A DNA stretch of 64,000 nucleotides, from positions 20,839 through 84,838 of the forward strand of contig DAIOHQ010000001.1 in NCBI GenBank assembly GCA_036744635.1, given 5' to 3'. Origin of the DNA: DAIOHQ01 sp036744635 (lineage in GTDB: Bacteria > Planctomycetota > Phycisphaerae > Tepidisphaerales > Tepidisphaeraceae). A model generated the notes under the pieces. The model saw only the letters and a program-made list of their open reading frames with translations. It was not told the DNA's origin and did no database searches. Numbering within the stretch: the stretch's first letter is position 1; every line of letters begins with the position of its first letter. This document shows, in pieces, positions 18,120 through 26,821 of this stretch. The position numbers and the translations under genes are program-made.

Positions 18120-18343
18120 CAAAGGACACTTTGAGGAGGGCAAAGCGCGCTTTGCCGGCCGCAATAGCGCTATTGAGGCCGGCAAAGTGTGTTTTGGGTG
18201 ACGCAAAGCCTGTTTTGAGGAGGGGAAAGCGTGTTTTGCAGGCCGCAATTGCGCTATTGGGAGGGGGAAAACATGCTTTGGGCGGCTCAAAGTATGCTTT
18301 GCGCGGCTCATCAGTCTAATTGGAGCGGGCAATTGGCGCGGGG
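18120..18343. repeat. Array of 14-bp quasi-palindromes with an exact 21-bp period
   Basis: Units of the type CAAAGCGCGCTTTG, CAAAGTATGCTTTG or CAATAGCGCTATTG begin at 18120, 18141, 18162, 18183, 18204, 18225, 18246, 18267 and 18288, with degenerate ones at 18309 and 18330. Seven-base spacers separate them. Both strands read as seven-residue repeats (for example RPAKHAF-PSSKQAL), so a heptad-repeat peptide is possible. No ribosome site supports one. Confidence 0.85.
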
Positions 18344-18423
18344 GACGGAGCAAAGTGGCGAAACTGATGCGAAAAGCGGGTTTGGGGCGGTCTCAGGGGG
18401 ATGGGCGGGCTCGGGGATGGGGG

Positions 18424-18433
18424 NNNNNNNNNN
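18424..18433. other. Assembly gap (10 N)
   Basis: Ten undetermined bases mark a scaffold join. The true distance and the adjacency of the flanking genes are uncertain. No gene is supported between 18086 and 18571. Confidence 1.
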
Positions 18434-18571
18434 GGCAGCGCAATTGAGCAACTTCCCCATGTCTATATGTCTGTCTAGGGCATTGATTTTGCAGCATGTC
18501 TTCGTTGCGGCCAGAGCGGAATTGTCAAAATATGGTTGTGGGCGAAGAAAAACTGTGCCAGAGAGGATGCG

Positions 18572-19270
18572 ATGATGCGGCTGCCATTTCAAAATCGTCG
18601 GGAAGCGGGGCGGGCGCTGGCGGGGAAACTGGCCGGGTATGCGCACCGGGATGATGTGTTGGTGTTGGCGTTGCCGCGGGGCGGGGTGCCGGTGGGGTAT
18701 GAAGTGGCCAGGGCGCTGCGGGCGCCGCTGGAAGTATTCGTCGTGCGCAAGCTGGGGGTGCCGGGCCAGGAGGAGCTGGCGATGGGGGCGATCGCCAGCG
18801 GCGGGGTGCGGGTGTTGAACGAAGAGATTGTCAGGCCGCTGCGGATTTCCGAGCGGATGATAGACCAGGTGGCGGCCAGGGAACTCAAGGAGTTGGAGCG
18901 GCGGGAGGCGCTGTATCGCGAAGGCAGGCCGGCCGCGGCGGTGAAGGGGCGGGTGGCGATCTTGATTGATGATGGTCTGGCGACGGGGGCGACAATGCGC
19001 GCGGCGGCGGCGGCGCTGCGGCAGCAGCGGCCGGCGCGGCTGGTGGTGGCGGTGCCGGTGGCGGCGGCGGAGACCTGCCAGGAGTTTCGCCACGAGGTGG
19101 ATGAGGTGGTGTGCGCCGCCACGCCCGAGCCGTTTCGCGCGGTGGGGCTGTGGTACGAGGATTTTTCACAGACGAGCGATGAGGAGGTGCGTGAGCTGCT
19201 GGCGGCGGCGGCGCAGATGCATCCGGTAGATGCCGGCAGTGCGAATGACGGTGCGCAATTGTCATCCTGA
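18572..19270 (+). CDS. Phosphoribosyltransferase family protein (COG1926-like)
   Basis: Type I phosphoribosyltransferase of 232 residues. VLALPRGGVPVGYEVARALR and RKLGVPGQEELAMGAI form the N-terminal conserved blocks, and VAILIDDGLATGATM near residue 142 is the PRPP-binding loop. Members of this group are of unknown substrate and are often next to, or fused with, an alpha/beta hydrolase; that pairing is seen here about 1 kb downstream. ATG 18572 is preceded by GAGAGGA. The frame extends to 18536 without conservation. Probably cytoplasmic. Confidence 0.85.
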   Translation: MMRLPFQNRREAGRALAGKLAGYAHRDDVLVLALPRGGVPVGYEVARALRAPLEVFVVRKLGVPGQEELAMGAIASGGVRVLNEEIVRPLRISERMIDQVAARELKELERREALYREGRPAAAVKGRVAILIDDGLATGATMRAAAAALRQQRPARLVVAVPVAAAETCQEFRHEVDEVVCAATPEPFRAVGLWYEDFSQTSDEEVRELLAAAAQMHPVDAGSANDGAQLSS

Positions 19271-19356
19271 GAGTGTGTGAGTTTATTGGCAAAACCACCG
19301 AAAAAGCGGCGATTGTTGGCGAAAAACCGCGACAAGAACCAATAAAATCACAGGCT

Positions 19357-19420
19357 CTGAGGTACGCCGAAGGATCTGGCCCTGCATGACGATCAAGGCA
19401 GATTCTTCGGAGTACCTCAG
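19357..19420. repeat. Inverted repeat, CTGAGGTAC family
   Basis: Arms of 22 bases (19357-19378 and 19399-19420) match at 20 positions around a 20-base loop. Related fragments occur at 19253-19271 and 26785-26805, so it seems a dispersed element. It lies in the space between the transferase and DUF5335 genes. Confidence 0.7.
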
Positions 19421-19513
19421 AATGACAATGAGTGCTTTGCAGTCAGGGGATCGCCGCGATCGAGAAGGTCATGGTCGTAATGAACAAGAGTCATCAAACG
19501 AAACGAGGACATT

Positions 19514-19861
19514 ATGGAAACCCGTACCATTCCTGAAGAACAATGGATCGAATTCTTTGACCGCTTCAGCAAGGACCACGCCGGTTGGCCGGCCACGATT
19601 GAGGTGCTGGAGGGCCAGAGCGGGCCGCAGAACCTGGCGCGGCAGTTGCCGTTGCAGGGGATCAGCTTCGACACCAAGGGGACGCGGCCGTGTTCGATTG
19701 AAGTGAGCGCCGGCGACCTGGCGAACCAGAATGTCAGGCACGTGGTGGATCTGCCGTTGCACATTCGCCAGGCCGAAGAGCCCGATGGCAGCATCGACAT
19801 TCAGATTGAGCCGGCGCGCGGTCCGGTGACGCTGATTCATTTGCGCGGGCCGGTGCATTGA
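19514..19861 (+). CDS. DUF5335 family protein
   Basis: Small acidic protein of 115 residues beginning METRTIPEEQWIEFFDRFS. The middle, RPCSIEVSAGDLANQNVRH, and the C-terminus match my memory of DUF5335. That family has no known activity and is often found with phosphoribosyltransferase or stress genes. GAGGA lies five bases before ATG 19514. No signal or membrane segment. It is probably part of the cluster with the flanking genes, though 240 bases and a hairpin separate it from the transferase. Confidence 0.72.
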   Translation: METRTIPEEQWIEFFDRFSKDHAGWPATIEVLEGQSGPQNLARQLPLQGISFDTKGTRPCSIEVSAGDLANQNVRHVVDLPLHIRQAEEPDGSIDIQIEPARGPVTLIHLRGPVH

Positions 19862-19914
19862 GCAGTCGGCAGTCGGCAGTCGGAAGTTAGAAGCCAGAAG
19901 TCGGAAGTCGGCAG
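19862..19914. repeat. GGCAGTC/GGAAGTC short tandem repeat
   Basis: Seven or so degenerate seven-base units, such as GGCAGTC, GGAAGTT and GGAAGTC, begin at the stop codon of the DUF5335 gene. Confidence 0.6.
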
Positions 19915-19954
19915 TGATGATTTTTTGCTGCCGGCCATTTGAAAGGAGTTCTGT

Positions 19955-20233
19955 ATGCGTTCGAGAACTATAACGATTCCGGAGTTGGGGATGATCGCGG
20001 GGACGCGGGCGGCGCTGGGGGCGGGAGTTGGCCTGCTGCTCGGGGAGCGGCTCAATCCGGAGCAGCGCCGCGCGGTCGGGTGGACGCTGTTTGCGGTGGG
20101 CGTCATCAGCACCATTCCGCTGGTGGCCGAGGTGTTCTTCAGAGACGACGCGAAGTCTTCGAAACGCTATGGAGGCACTTCGGCAAGGGAGGAGCAGCCG
20201 GAGCCCTCTTACGCGGATGAGGTTGTGCTATGA
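19955..20233 (+). CDS. Small membrane protein, 92 aa
   Basis: Hypothetical protein with two predicted membrane helices: one around LGMIAGTRAALGAGVGLLLG (residues 11-30) and one around WTLFAVGVISTIPLVAEVFF (43-62). A short charged tail ends in YADEVVL. AAAGGAG stands seven bases before ATG 19955. Its TGA overlaps the ATG of the hydrolase gene (ATGA), so the two are translated together. Possibly it tethers or assists the hydrolase; that is inference only. Confidence 0.72.
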   Translation: MRSRTITIPELGMIAGTRAALGAGVGLLLGERLNPEQRRAVGWTLFAVGVISTIPLVAEVFFRDDAKSSKRYGGTSAREEQPEPSYADEVVL

Positions 20234-20895
20234 ACGCGACCATGACTGCGACAGAATCGGTGCGCATCCCGGTTGGCCGGCTCATTCTCGATGGCGATTT
20301 GACCGTGCCCGACCATGCTCAAGGCGTGGTCTTGTTCGCCCACGGCAGCGGCAGCAGCCGGCACAGCACGCGCAACCGGTTCGTCGCCCGGGAGCTGCAA
20401 GATGGCGGCCTGGCCACGCTGCTGATGGACTTGCTGACGGTGGAAGAGGAGCGCGCCGATGAGGTCACCGGGCATCTGCGCTTCGATATTTCGCTGCTGG
20501 CCGAGCGGCTGGTGGCGGCGACCGACTGGTTGGCGGGGAGGGATGACAGCCGGGGTTTGCCGGTTGGTTATTTCGGCGCCAGCACCGGCGGCGGGGCGGC
20601 GCTGGTGGCGGCGGCGGGGCGGCCGAAGGCGGTGGCGGCGGTGGTGTCGCGCGGCGGCCGGCCTGATCTGGCGGCGGAAGCGCTGCCTCGGGTGCAGGCG
20701 CCCACGCTGCTGATCGTCGGCGGCAATGATGAGCCGGTGATCACGATGAATGAAGAATCGCTGGCGCTGTTGCGCTGTGAGAAGAAGCTGCACATCGTGC
20801 CGGGGGCGACTCACTTATTTGAGGAGCCTGGCACGCTGCAACAAGTGGCGCGGCTGGCGCGGGAGTGGTTTGCAAGGCATCTGATCAAGCAATGA
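20230..20895 (+). CDS. Alpha/beta hydrolase (dienelactone-hydrolase family)
   Basis: Hydrolase of 221 residues. VLFAHGSGSSRHSTRNR is the oxyanion region and GYFGASTGGGAAL holds the nucleophile Ser. LLIVGGNDEPV supplies the catalytic Asp, and GATHLFEEPG the His. The triad is complete. This subgroup pairs with COG1926 phosphoribosyltransferases in many bacteria, which supports a common but unknown pathway. It overlaps the preceding membrane-protein gene by four bases. Confidence 0.85.
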   Translation: MNATMTATESVRIPVGRLILDGDLTVPDHAQGVVLFAHGSGSSRHSTRNRFVARELQDGGLATLLMDLLTVEEERADEVTGHLRFDISLLAERLVAATDWLAGRDDSRGLPVGYFGASTGGGAALVAAAGRPKAVAAVVSRGGRPDLAAEALPRVQAPTLLIVGGNDEPVITMNEESLALLRCEKKLHIVPGATHLFEEPGTLQQVARLAREWFARHLIKQ

Positions 20896-20905
20896 GGAGA
20901 AGATC

Positions 20906-21055
20906 ATGATTCGGAAAATCAAATCCGGCGAATATCGCTTGTATTCGAGGAAGGCCAGCGCCAGGACGGGCAAGCGGAGAAACCTGGGGACGTTTCACAC
21001 GCTGGCGGAGGCCAGGCAGCACGAGCGGGAAGTGCAATTTTTCAAGCGGCATTGA
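20906..21055 (+). CDS. Small basic protein, 49 aa
   Basis: Reads MIRKIKSGEYRLYSRKASAR, then a TGKRRNLGTF turn and an EARQHEREVQFFKRH helix. It is rich in Arg and Lys. Similar short proteins (KSGEYRLYSRK ... TGKRRNLGTF ... A..HER.VQ.FK) are, as I recall, widespread in planctomycetes and other phyla without known function. GAGGAGA stands five bases before ATG 20906, and the gene begins ten bases after the hydrolase stop. It probably closes that operon. A nucleic-acid role would suit the charge but is not shown. Confidence 0.7.
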   Translation: MIRKIKSGEYRLYSRKASARTGKRRNLGTFHTLAEARQHEREVQFFKRH

Positions 21056-21085
21056 GAAGCCGTTTGGCACGGGTTGGAAACCGTG

Positions 21086-22066
21086 CTACGAGATATCAGC
21101 TTGGGAAATCTTGCCGAGCGAGTTGGCCATCCAGGTGTTGAAGCGCGCGAAGGTCTGCTCGAGCCGGTCGGCCGGCAATGGGGCGGGGGGCGAGGAGAGA
21201 TCGGCACTGGGGGTGAGAGCCTGCCGCTGCGCGGGCGCTGACGGATGGCTTCCAGGCGAGATGCCGAAGCGCTGTTGGATCTGTTGAAGCTGCCCGCTGA
21301 AGATTTGCCGCAATTGATCAAGCTGCTGTTGGACTTCAAGGGCGAAGCGGTCGGCGGCAGAGGGTTGTGCGGCGGGAGTTTGCGGCAGCGCGGGCGCGGG
21401 AGTTGTCGCCGGGGTGATATCGGCGGCCTCGGTGGCGGCAACCGGGGATGCACTGTCGGGCGCGGGGGCAATTTGTGGGGCGGGCGGCGGGGTGATGTCC
21501 GTGGCGAGGGTGTTGGCGGAGTCGGCGGCCACTGGATCGTTGCTGATCACTTCGGCGGTGGTGCCGGCCGGTGTCTGTGGCTGAATCCGGGCGAGTTCCT
21601 CGGCATCCTTCTTCTGCAGATGCGCCAGGCGGTGCATCACGTATTTTCCGAGTTGCTCGAGCTGGCTGGCGGCGTCGTGGGCGTGGTGGGCATGGTGCGG
21701 GTTCGGCTCGTCGGAATGTGGGGCATCTTTTTCGGCGTTGGCGAATCGGCCGCGGGCGTGGAGGCGCAGGCGGTCCATGCCGTTGGTGAACACATCCGCG
21801 AGCTGCTTGGGCGATGCCGGCTGTGTGATAATTGGCTTGGCTTGGATTGGCGGCAGCGGCGCGGGGGCGGCGTCAGTTGAAATGGAGGGGAGGATTGAGG
21901 CGTCGGCGGCCTGCTGCGCTGCGGGGCTGATGGTGACCGTATCGCCTGGGGATGGAATTGCCGCGATGGGCGCGGGCGGGGATGTTGCATCCGAGGGCTG
22001 GATGGGGGTGCTGATACCCGCGGGCGCGGGCGCGGTGATAGCCGATTGAATTCCGAGAACGCTCAT
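21086..22066 (-). CDS. Ala/Pro-rich protein of unknown function, 326 aa
   Basis: Low-complexity protein beginning MSVLGIQSAITAPAPAGIST. The short segment SPGDTVTISPAAQQAAD near residue 40 recalls the start of several flagellum-associated proteins (FlgM-like D-V-IS-A), but nothing else supports that link. A His-rich patch (NPHHAHHAHD) and a Gln-rich helix (LEVQQQLDQLRQIFSGQLQQ) follow. ATG 22066 has AAGG seven bases upstream; the upstream frame to 22246 is not credible. It faces the hydrolase cluster tail to tail. Function not recognised. Confidence 0.55.
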   Translation of the reverse strand: MSVLGIQSAITAPAPAGISTPIQPSDATSPPAPIAAIPSPGDTVTISPAAQQAADASILPSISTDAAPAPLPPIQAKPIITQPASPKQLADVFTNGMDRLRLHARGRFANAEKDAPHSDEPNPHHAHHAHDAASQLEQLGKYVMHRLAHLQKKDAEELARIQPQTPAGTTAEVISNDPVAADSANTLATDITPPPAPQIAPAPDSASPVAATEAADITPATTPAPALPQTPAAQPSAADRFALEVQQQLDQLRQIFSGQLQQIQQRFGISPGSHPSAPAQRQALTPSADLSSPPAPLPADRLEQTFARFNTWMANSLGKISQADIS

Positions 22067-22224
22067 GGCCAACCTTCTTTCCGCGGGGGCACGCGCCGCC
22101 CGGGAGGGGGGCGCTGCAATCCGCGCGCAATGCGATCGGCGAGTATCGCTTTGAGAGCTATCGGACGTTGGCGGGAGCGGACTTGAGCTTGCGTGACGCT
22201 TTAGGCGGCCGAGAAAATATGGCT

Positions 22225-22296
22225 GAATTCGGGCAGGTGAGTACACCTACCGCTCATCGGGCCATGGCAGACAAGAATGTCTGCCCCACCGAATCA
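22225..22296 (+). repeat. Two-hairpin composite element, copy 1
   Basis: Hairpin one is GGCAGGTG/CACCTACC (22232-22251) and hairpin two GGCAGACA/TGTCTGCC (22266-22285), followed by CCCACCGAATC. The same order, inverted, recurs at 48596-48669. It fills most of the gene-free stretch 22067-22366. Confidence 0.75.
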
Positions 22297-22366
22297 AGCC
22301 AAGGTCGCCTGACGTGTCACGCACCCCGGGCTTGAGTTGAGCCGGTCGGAGAATATCCGCAGTTTG

Positions 22367-24868
22367 CTATTCCGCTGTCTCCTCGATTGCCTGGGTGGTC
22401 GCGGGCGTCTTGGTGGGGAAATGCTTGAGGCGTTCGGCGCTGATGGTGTGGCCGCCGGGGCCGCCGAGGCGAATATCGAGATCGACGCCGCCTTTGACGG
22501 TGCAGGCAAGTTGCAGGTGATGCGTGCCGGCGCCGAGATTCATGGGGACGAACTTCCACCCCTTGGCGTTCAATGCCAGCGGCTGGCCGTCCAGCGTTGC
22601 CTCGATCGCCCCCGGCCACCAGATCTGAAGCTGATGATCTCCCTGCGCCGTCACGTCGAAGCAGGCGTCGATGGAGAAACGGTCGCCCTCTTTGACGCCG
22701 AGCGTCTTGAGCCAGTCCTGCGGCCGGCCTTTCTCAGCCAGCAGCGGGCGCATGCCGCGCTTTTCCACGACCGCGCCCTTTGCAAGCTCCGCCATCTCCG
22801 CCGGCTTCAGTCCCACCAGCTCCTGCGGCGTCAGAATCACTTCCACGTCCAAGGGCTTGAGCCACACGCCATTGGTCTCCTTGCCTTCGGCGTCCTTGCC
22901 ATACGCGATGGGTTGCAGCCTGACCGGGCCGCATCCCAGCACATCGGTCTTCATCATCTGCAGCCCAGTTTTGCTGAAGCTGGCCACTTCCACGCCGTTG
23001 TGCAGCAGGGCGATGCGCCCCGCTGTCCCCAGCTTCACGTCAAAGGCGCCTTCCTGGGCGTAGATCAATAATTGCGGGGCTTTTTCCGCCGATGCCACCG
23101 TGGCCCCGAGATCGCGCCCGCCGTTGTTCACCTGAAACGCCAGCGTCGCCCGCCCGCGCGTCTGCACCGCATCGGCGGCGATCGCCACCACCGCCAGCTC
23201 GTGCCAGCCCTCGGCCAGCGCTGTTGTCGCGACCGTCATTCCCGGCTGCTTCTGCCCGTCGACGTACAGCTCATAGCGGGCCACCCTCATCTGCTCATCC
23301 TTCACGCTCGCCTTGATTTCGACGTCGCCCTTCACCACCGCGTTGGGCTCGATCCCGGACACTGCCACCAGCGGGATCTTTGCCCATGGCCGGCAGAGCG
23401 GATCGCCGACGATCAGCATCTGGTAAGGCCCGGCCAGCGATTGATAGAACGCTTCGGCAAGGGTTGAGCCCTGGGCGTAATAGACCTGGATGAACGGCGA
23501 GGGGAACTTGTCCTGAATGGCGAAAGGCTCCTGCACCGCGCCCGATGCGCCGGCCGCTCCGCCGCGGATAAATTCCGTCAGGGAAGTCTGGCCATCATCC
23601 TGGCGCATCATGCCGCCGCAACTGGTGAGGTGCTCGCAGATGGCGCCGGGGAGAATCTTGCTTTCAGATGCCTTCCATTCGAAGCCGGCGATGCCGACGA
23701 CGGCGCCGGCGACATCATCTTTCTTGGTCGGGAGCACGCCCTCAATGATCTCCGCGCCCACGCCCAGCTCCTTGAGCTTCTTTGCCGCCGCGGCGAACGC
23801 CCATTCGCGCGTGGAGGAGCGCACGTCGTCATTGGCCATGAAGTAGATGGTGCCCTTGGGTTGGGTGCCGTCGGCGGATGCGCTGCGGCGGAGGGAATCA
23901 ATCGCCTCGTGGACGCTGTTGCCGCGGCCGGACGTGATCGCCAGGAAGGTCGAGAGCAGGTATTTATCGGGGTAGTCACCGGCGACCCCTTCGGCGTCCC
24001 ATCCGACGGCGCTGCGGAATCCCTGGGCGGGTTTGGGGGAGACGTCCAGCGGCTTGATGGCCGCCAGCAGCTCCTTGAAATCCTTGCGCTCGTGCAGCGG
24101 CTTGAGGTCTTCATCGTTGCGCAGATGGCGCGCGCTCCAGAAGCCGTTTTCCACCGACTTGGTCAGGGCCTCCATCGCCTCGTCGTACTGTCGGAGGTTG
24201 GCGCGGCAGCACGCGAGGTTGTAATACAGATCCGGGTCGCCGGGATGATCCTTGAGAATGCTCTCGAAGAGGGTGGCCGCGGGCTCGAATTTCTTATCCT
24301 GGATCAGCTTGAAGGCCTCGGCAAGCTGCTTGCCGGTCTCGCGGTCGGGATGAAGGTTCCGTTTGGATTCGACGCGGCGCACGTAGTTGTTGGCGCTGAG
24401 CGAAAGATAGTCGATGTCCTTCGCCAGCACCCGTTGATAGAGGTAGGTCAGGCTGCTGGCCGACGCGGTCGGGGTCACGAAAAAGGGAATTTTCTGCTTG
24501 CCGATGTCGGGCGAGCAGTCGATCGAGAACGGGATGTCGGAGGAATAGGCGATGCAGTCGATCTGTCTGGTGAGGGCGCGGCGGGCGATTTCATCGAGCA
24601 CCGGCTGGAGAATCCTGGCGCGGAAGTCGTTGACGTTGAGTCCTTCGAAATCCCGAAGCTGCCCGAGGTGCAGATAGATCACGTTGCCGGGCGGGACCTG
24701 CCGCAGGTGGATGAATTCGTTGGCGATGGTGTTGGATGCCCAGGAGTCGGCATTGACCACCACCGCCACATTTTCCGGCCCGGGGCTGGCGAGGAGATCA
24801 GCGTTGATGCAGGGGAGGGTAATCATGGCGAGCAAAAAGAGATACGCAAAGCGGAAGCGATGAGTCAT
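22367..24868 (-). CDS. TIGR03790 family secreted protein with inserted TPR segment
   Basis: Exported protein of 833 residues. Signal peptide FAYLFLLAMITLPCINADLL; the TIGR03790 core begins ENVAVVVNADSWASNTIANE and resumes with GDYPDKYLLSTFLAITSGRG, GTIYFMANDDVR and QVYYAQGSTLAEAFYQSLAG. Between these, about residues 175-270, lies a tetratricopeptide-like stretch (DPDLYYNLACCRANLRQYDE). The C-terminal 300 residues are beta-rich, with jelly-roll-like strands (GDHQLQIWWPGAIEATLDG). The family is common in planctomycetes and deltaproteobacteria and has no known role. AAGGAAA precedes ATG 24868. It is divergent from the lipid kinase gene. Confidence 0.8.
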   Translation of the reverse strand: MTHRFRFAYLFLLAMITLPCINADLLASPGPENVAVVVNADSWASNTIANEFIHLRQVPPGNVIYLHLGQLRDFEGLNVNDFRARILQPVLDEIARRALTRQIDCIAYSSDIPFSIDCSPDIGKQKIPFFVTPTASASSLTYLYQRVLAKDIDYLSLSANNYVRRVESKRNLHPDRETGKQLAEAFKLIQDKKFEPAATLFESILKDHPGDPDLYYNLACCRANLRQYDEAMEALTKSVENGFWSARHLRNDEDLKPLHERKDFKELLAAIKPLDVSPKPAQGFRSAVGWDAEGVAGDYPDKYLLSTFLAITSGRGNSVHEAIDSLRRSASADGTQPKGTIYFMANDDVRSSTREWAFAAAAKKLKELGVGAEIIEGVLPTKKDDVAGAVVGIAGFEWKASESKILPGAICEHLTSCGGMMRQDDGQTSLTEFIRGGAAGASGAVQEPFAIQDKFPSPFIQVYYAQGSTLAEAFYQSLAGPYQMLIVGDPLCRPWAKIPLVAVSGIEPNAVVKGDVEIKASVKDEQMRVARYELYVDGQKQPGMTVATTALAEGWHELAVVAIAADAVQTRGRATLAFQVNNGGRDLGATVASAEKAPQLLIYAQEGAFDVKLGTAGRIALLHNGVEVASFSKTGLQMMKTDVLGCGPVRLQPIAYGKDAEGKETNGVWLKPLDVEVILTPQELVGLKPAEMAELAKGAVVEKRGMRPLLAEKGRPQDWLKTLGVKEGDRFSIDACFDVTAQGDHQLQIWWPGAIEATLDGQPLALNAKGWKFVPMNLGAGTHHLQLACTVKGGVDLDIRLGGPGGHTISAERLKHFPTKTPATTQAIEETAE

Positions 24869-24976
24869 TTTGTTTCCTTCAACATGGGCGGCGCCGCGAT
24901 AAGCCGTTGACGCCTGCGCCAGAAAGATAGAGGCTGAAGCCGCTCAAGCAAAGAGGGCGGCCGGACCAGAGGCAAG

Positions 24977-25891
24977 ATGAAGCAGGTTGTGGTCATCATC
25001 AATCGCAAGGCGGGTTCGGATGCGCCGACGCCGGACGAGGGTGACATTCGCGACGCTTTTGCCCGCCATGGCATCAGCGCACAGGTGCGGAGCGTGGCGG
25101 GGGAGGAACTGCTGGAGACGGCCAGGCAAGCGGCGGGGGAAGGCGCGGAGGTGATCGTCGCGGCCGGCGGGGATGGGACGATCAGCGCCGTGGCATCCGC
25201 CCTGGCCGGTTCCGAGGGGGTGATGGGGGTGCTGCCGATGGGGACGTTGAACCATTTCGCCAAAGATCTGAAGCTGCCGCTGGAGCTTGCGGAGGCGGCA
25301 CGGGTGATCGCGCAGGGCGCGCCGCGCAAGGTGGATGTCGCGACGGTGAATGGGCGCGTTTTCTTGAACAATTCCTCGATCGGGATTTATCCGCACATCG
25401 TGAAGAGGCGCGACCGGATGATGGAGCGCCTCGGGCGCGGGAAATGGCTGTCGATGCTGGTGGCGGTGCTTTCCCTGTTTCGCCGGTTTCCCCTGGTGCG
25501 CGTGCGGCTTGGCATCGGCGACAAGACGGTGCTGCGCACGACGCCGTTTGTCTTCGTCGGCAACAACGAATATGAACTCGACGCCCTGGCGCTGGGCGGA
25601 CGCAAGACCATCGAAGGGGGCGTGCTCTGCCTGTATTTCGCCAACCGCACCGGCCGCTGGGGTCTGTTTGTGCTGGCGCTGCGCGCCTTGCTGGGAAGGC
25701 TGAATGAGTCGAAGGATTTTGAGTCCCTCTGCCTGAAGGAGGTGTGGATTGAGTCGTCAAAAAAGCGGCTGCGGGTGTCCGCCGACGGCGAATTGATGAG
25801 GATGTCGCCGCCGCTCCATTACCAGATCCGCCCGGCAGCGCTCAAGGTGATGGCGCCGCGGGATGCGACAAATGACGCGGCGCCGGGATGA
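24977..25891 (+). CDS. Diacylglycerol/sphingosine kinase-like lipid kinase
   Basis: Protein of 304 residues with the DAGK catalytic fold. VIINRKAGSD opens the nucleotide domain, AAGGDGTIS (62-70) is the GGDGT phosphate-binding motif, and GTLNHFAKDL (89-98) is the second conserved block. The C-terminal domain follows, with VFVGNNEYE and VSADGELM. It would phosphorylate a lipid at the inner face of the membrane (YegS/DgkB-type). GAGG lies five bases before ATG 24977. The phosphoesterase gene follows after 24 bases, so the two are likely co-transcribed. Confidence 0.87.
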   Translation: MKQVVVIINRKAGSDAPTPDEGDIRDAFARHGISAQVRSVAGEELLETARQAAGEGAEVIVAAGGDGTISAVASALAGSEGVMGVLPMGTLNHFAKDLKLPLELAEAARVIAQGAPRKVDVATVNGRVFLNNSSIGIYPHIVKRRDRMMERLGRGKWLSMLVAVLSLFRRFPLVRVRLGIGDKTVLRTTPFVFVGNNEYELDALALGGRKTIEGGVLCLYFANRTGRWGLFVLALRALLGRLNESKDFESLCLKEVWIESSKKRLRVSADGELMRMSPPLHYQIRPAALKVMAPRDATNDAAPG

Positions 25892-25915
25892 AAATGGCGG
25901 CTGCCGCCGATCGAC

Positions 25916-26713
25916 ATGCGCACCATCGCCCACATTTCCGACCTGCACTTCGGCCGGGTTGATCCCGCGACGGCGGCCGCTCTGGTGGAGGATCTCGCCG
26001 CTCTTTCGCCGTCGGTGCTGGTGGTCAGCGGCGATTTCACCCAGCGCGCCCGGCGCCGGGAATATTCCGAGGCGCGGGAATATCTCGGCCGGCTTCCGCG
26101 GCCACAGGTTCTGGTTCCGGGTAACCATGACATTCCGCTGTACGATGTGATCCGCCGCTTTTTCTTTCCGCTGAGTCGTTATCGCAAGTACATCACCAGC
26201 GAGATGCGCCCGCGCTTCGGCGATGATGAACTGCTGGTGATGGGCATCAACTCGGCGCGGTCTTTCACGTGGAAGAATGGCCGGATTTCCCAGGAGCAGC
26301 TTCTGGATATTCGCCTGCACGCCTGCCCGCTGCCGCCGGGTGTGTTCAAGGTGGTGGTGACGCATCACCCGTTCATTCCGCCGCCGGGCGAGCTGAAAAA
26401 GGGGATCATCGGCCGGTCGGCGATGGCGCTGAATGAGATGGAGAAGTGCGGCGTGGACATGATTCTGTCCGGGCATCTGCACGTCGGCTACAGCGGCGAT
26501 GTCCGCACCCATCATGAGGCGGTCAAGCGTTCGATTCTGTCGGTGCAGGCGGGCACGGCGATCTCAACCCGCCGGCGGAATGAACCTAACGCGTATAACC
26601 TGATCACGATCAACTCGGATCATGTCACGATTGCGGTGCGGGCGTGCAGTGGGGGGAGGTTCAGGCAGACGGAAGTCACGCACTACTCGAAAATAGATCA
26701 TGCCTGGGTGTGA
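25916..26713 (+). CDS. Calcineurin-type metallophosphoesterase
   Basis: Two-metal phosphoesterase of 265 residues with all family motifs: ISDLHFG (Asp9, His11), VVSGDFTQ (Asp40), VPGNHD (Asn70, His71), VTHHPF and SGHLHVGY. Closest in pattern to the cyclic-nucleotide phosphodiesterase/Icc-like group; the substrate is not evident. It follows the lipid kinase gene and may act on a lipid or a nucleotide. Cytoplasmic, no signal peptide. Confidence 0.87.
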   Translation: MRTIAHISDLHFGRVDPATAAALVEDLAALSPSVLVVSGDFTQRARRREYSEAREYLGRLPRPQVLVPGNHDIPLYDVIRRFFFPLSRYRKYITSEMRPRFGDDELLVMGINSARSFTWKNGRISQEQLLDIRLHACPLPPGVFKVVVTHHPFIPPPGELKKGIIGRSAMALNEMEKCGVDMILSGHLHVGYSGDVRTHHEAVKRSILSVQAGTAISTRRRNEPNAYNLITINSDHVTIAVRACSGGRFRQTEVTHYSKIDHAWV

Positions 26714-26821
26714 GAAGGGTAGGACTTGGAAATTTCCGCGGTGCAATCCTCCGGCGGGTTCTCGTCCTATAGTCCAGTCACTGCATGACGGTAATTCCGA
26801 AGGATCTGGCGCGATGATCTC

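Noticed and set aside
18120..18343. CRISPR array
   Set aside because: Period is only 21 bases, spacers are seven bases and similar to each other, and no cas genes are present.
17910..18353. Minus-strand heptad-repeat protein over the 21-bp array
   Set aside because: It overlaps the DUF4338-like gene, has no ribosome site, and the palindromes alone explain the repeat on both strands; left as a possibility only.
23630..24910. 426-codon open frame opposite the TIGR03790 gene
   Set aside because: Antisense shadow with Val/Gly/Glu-rich composition; overlaps a better supported gene entirely.
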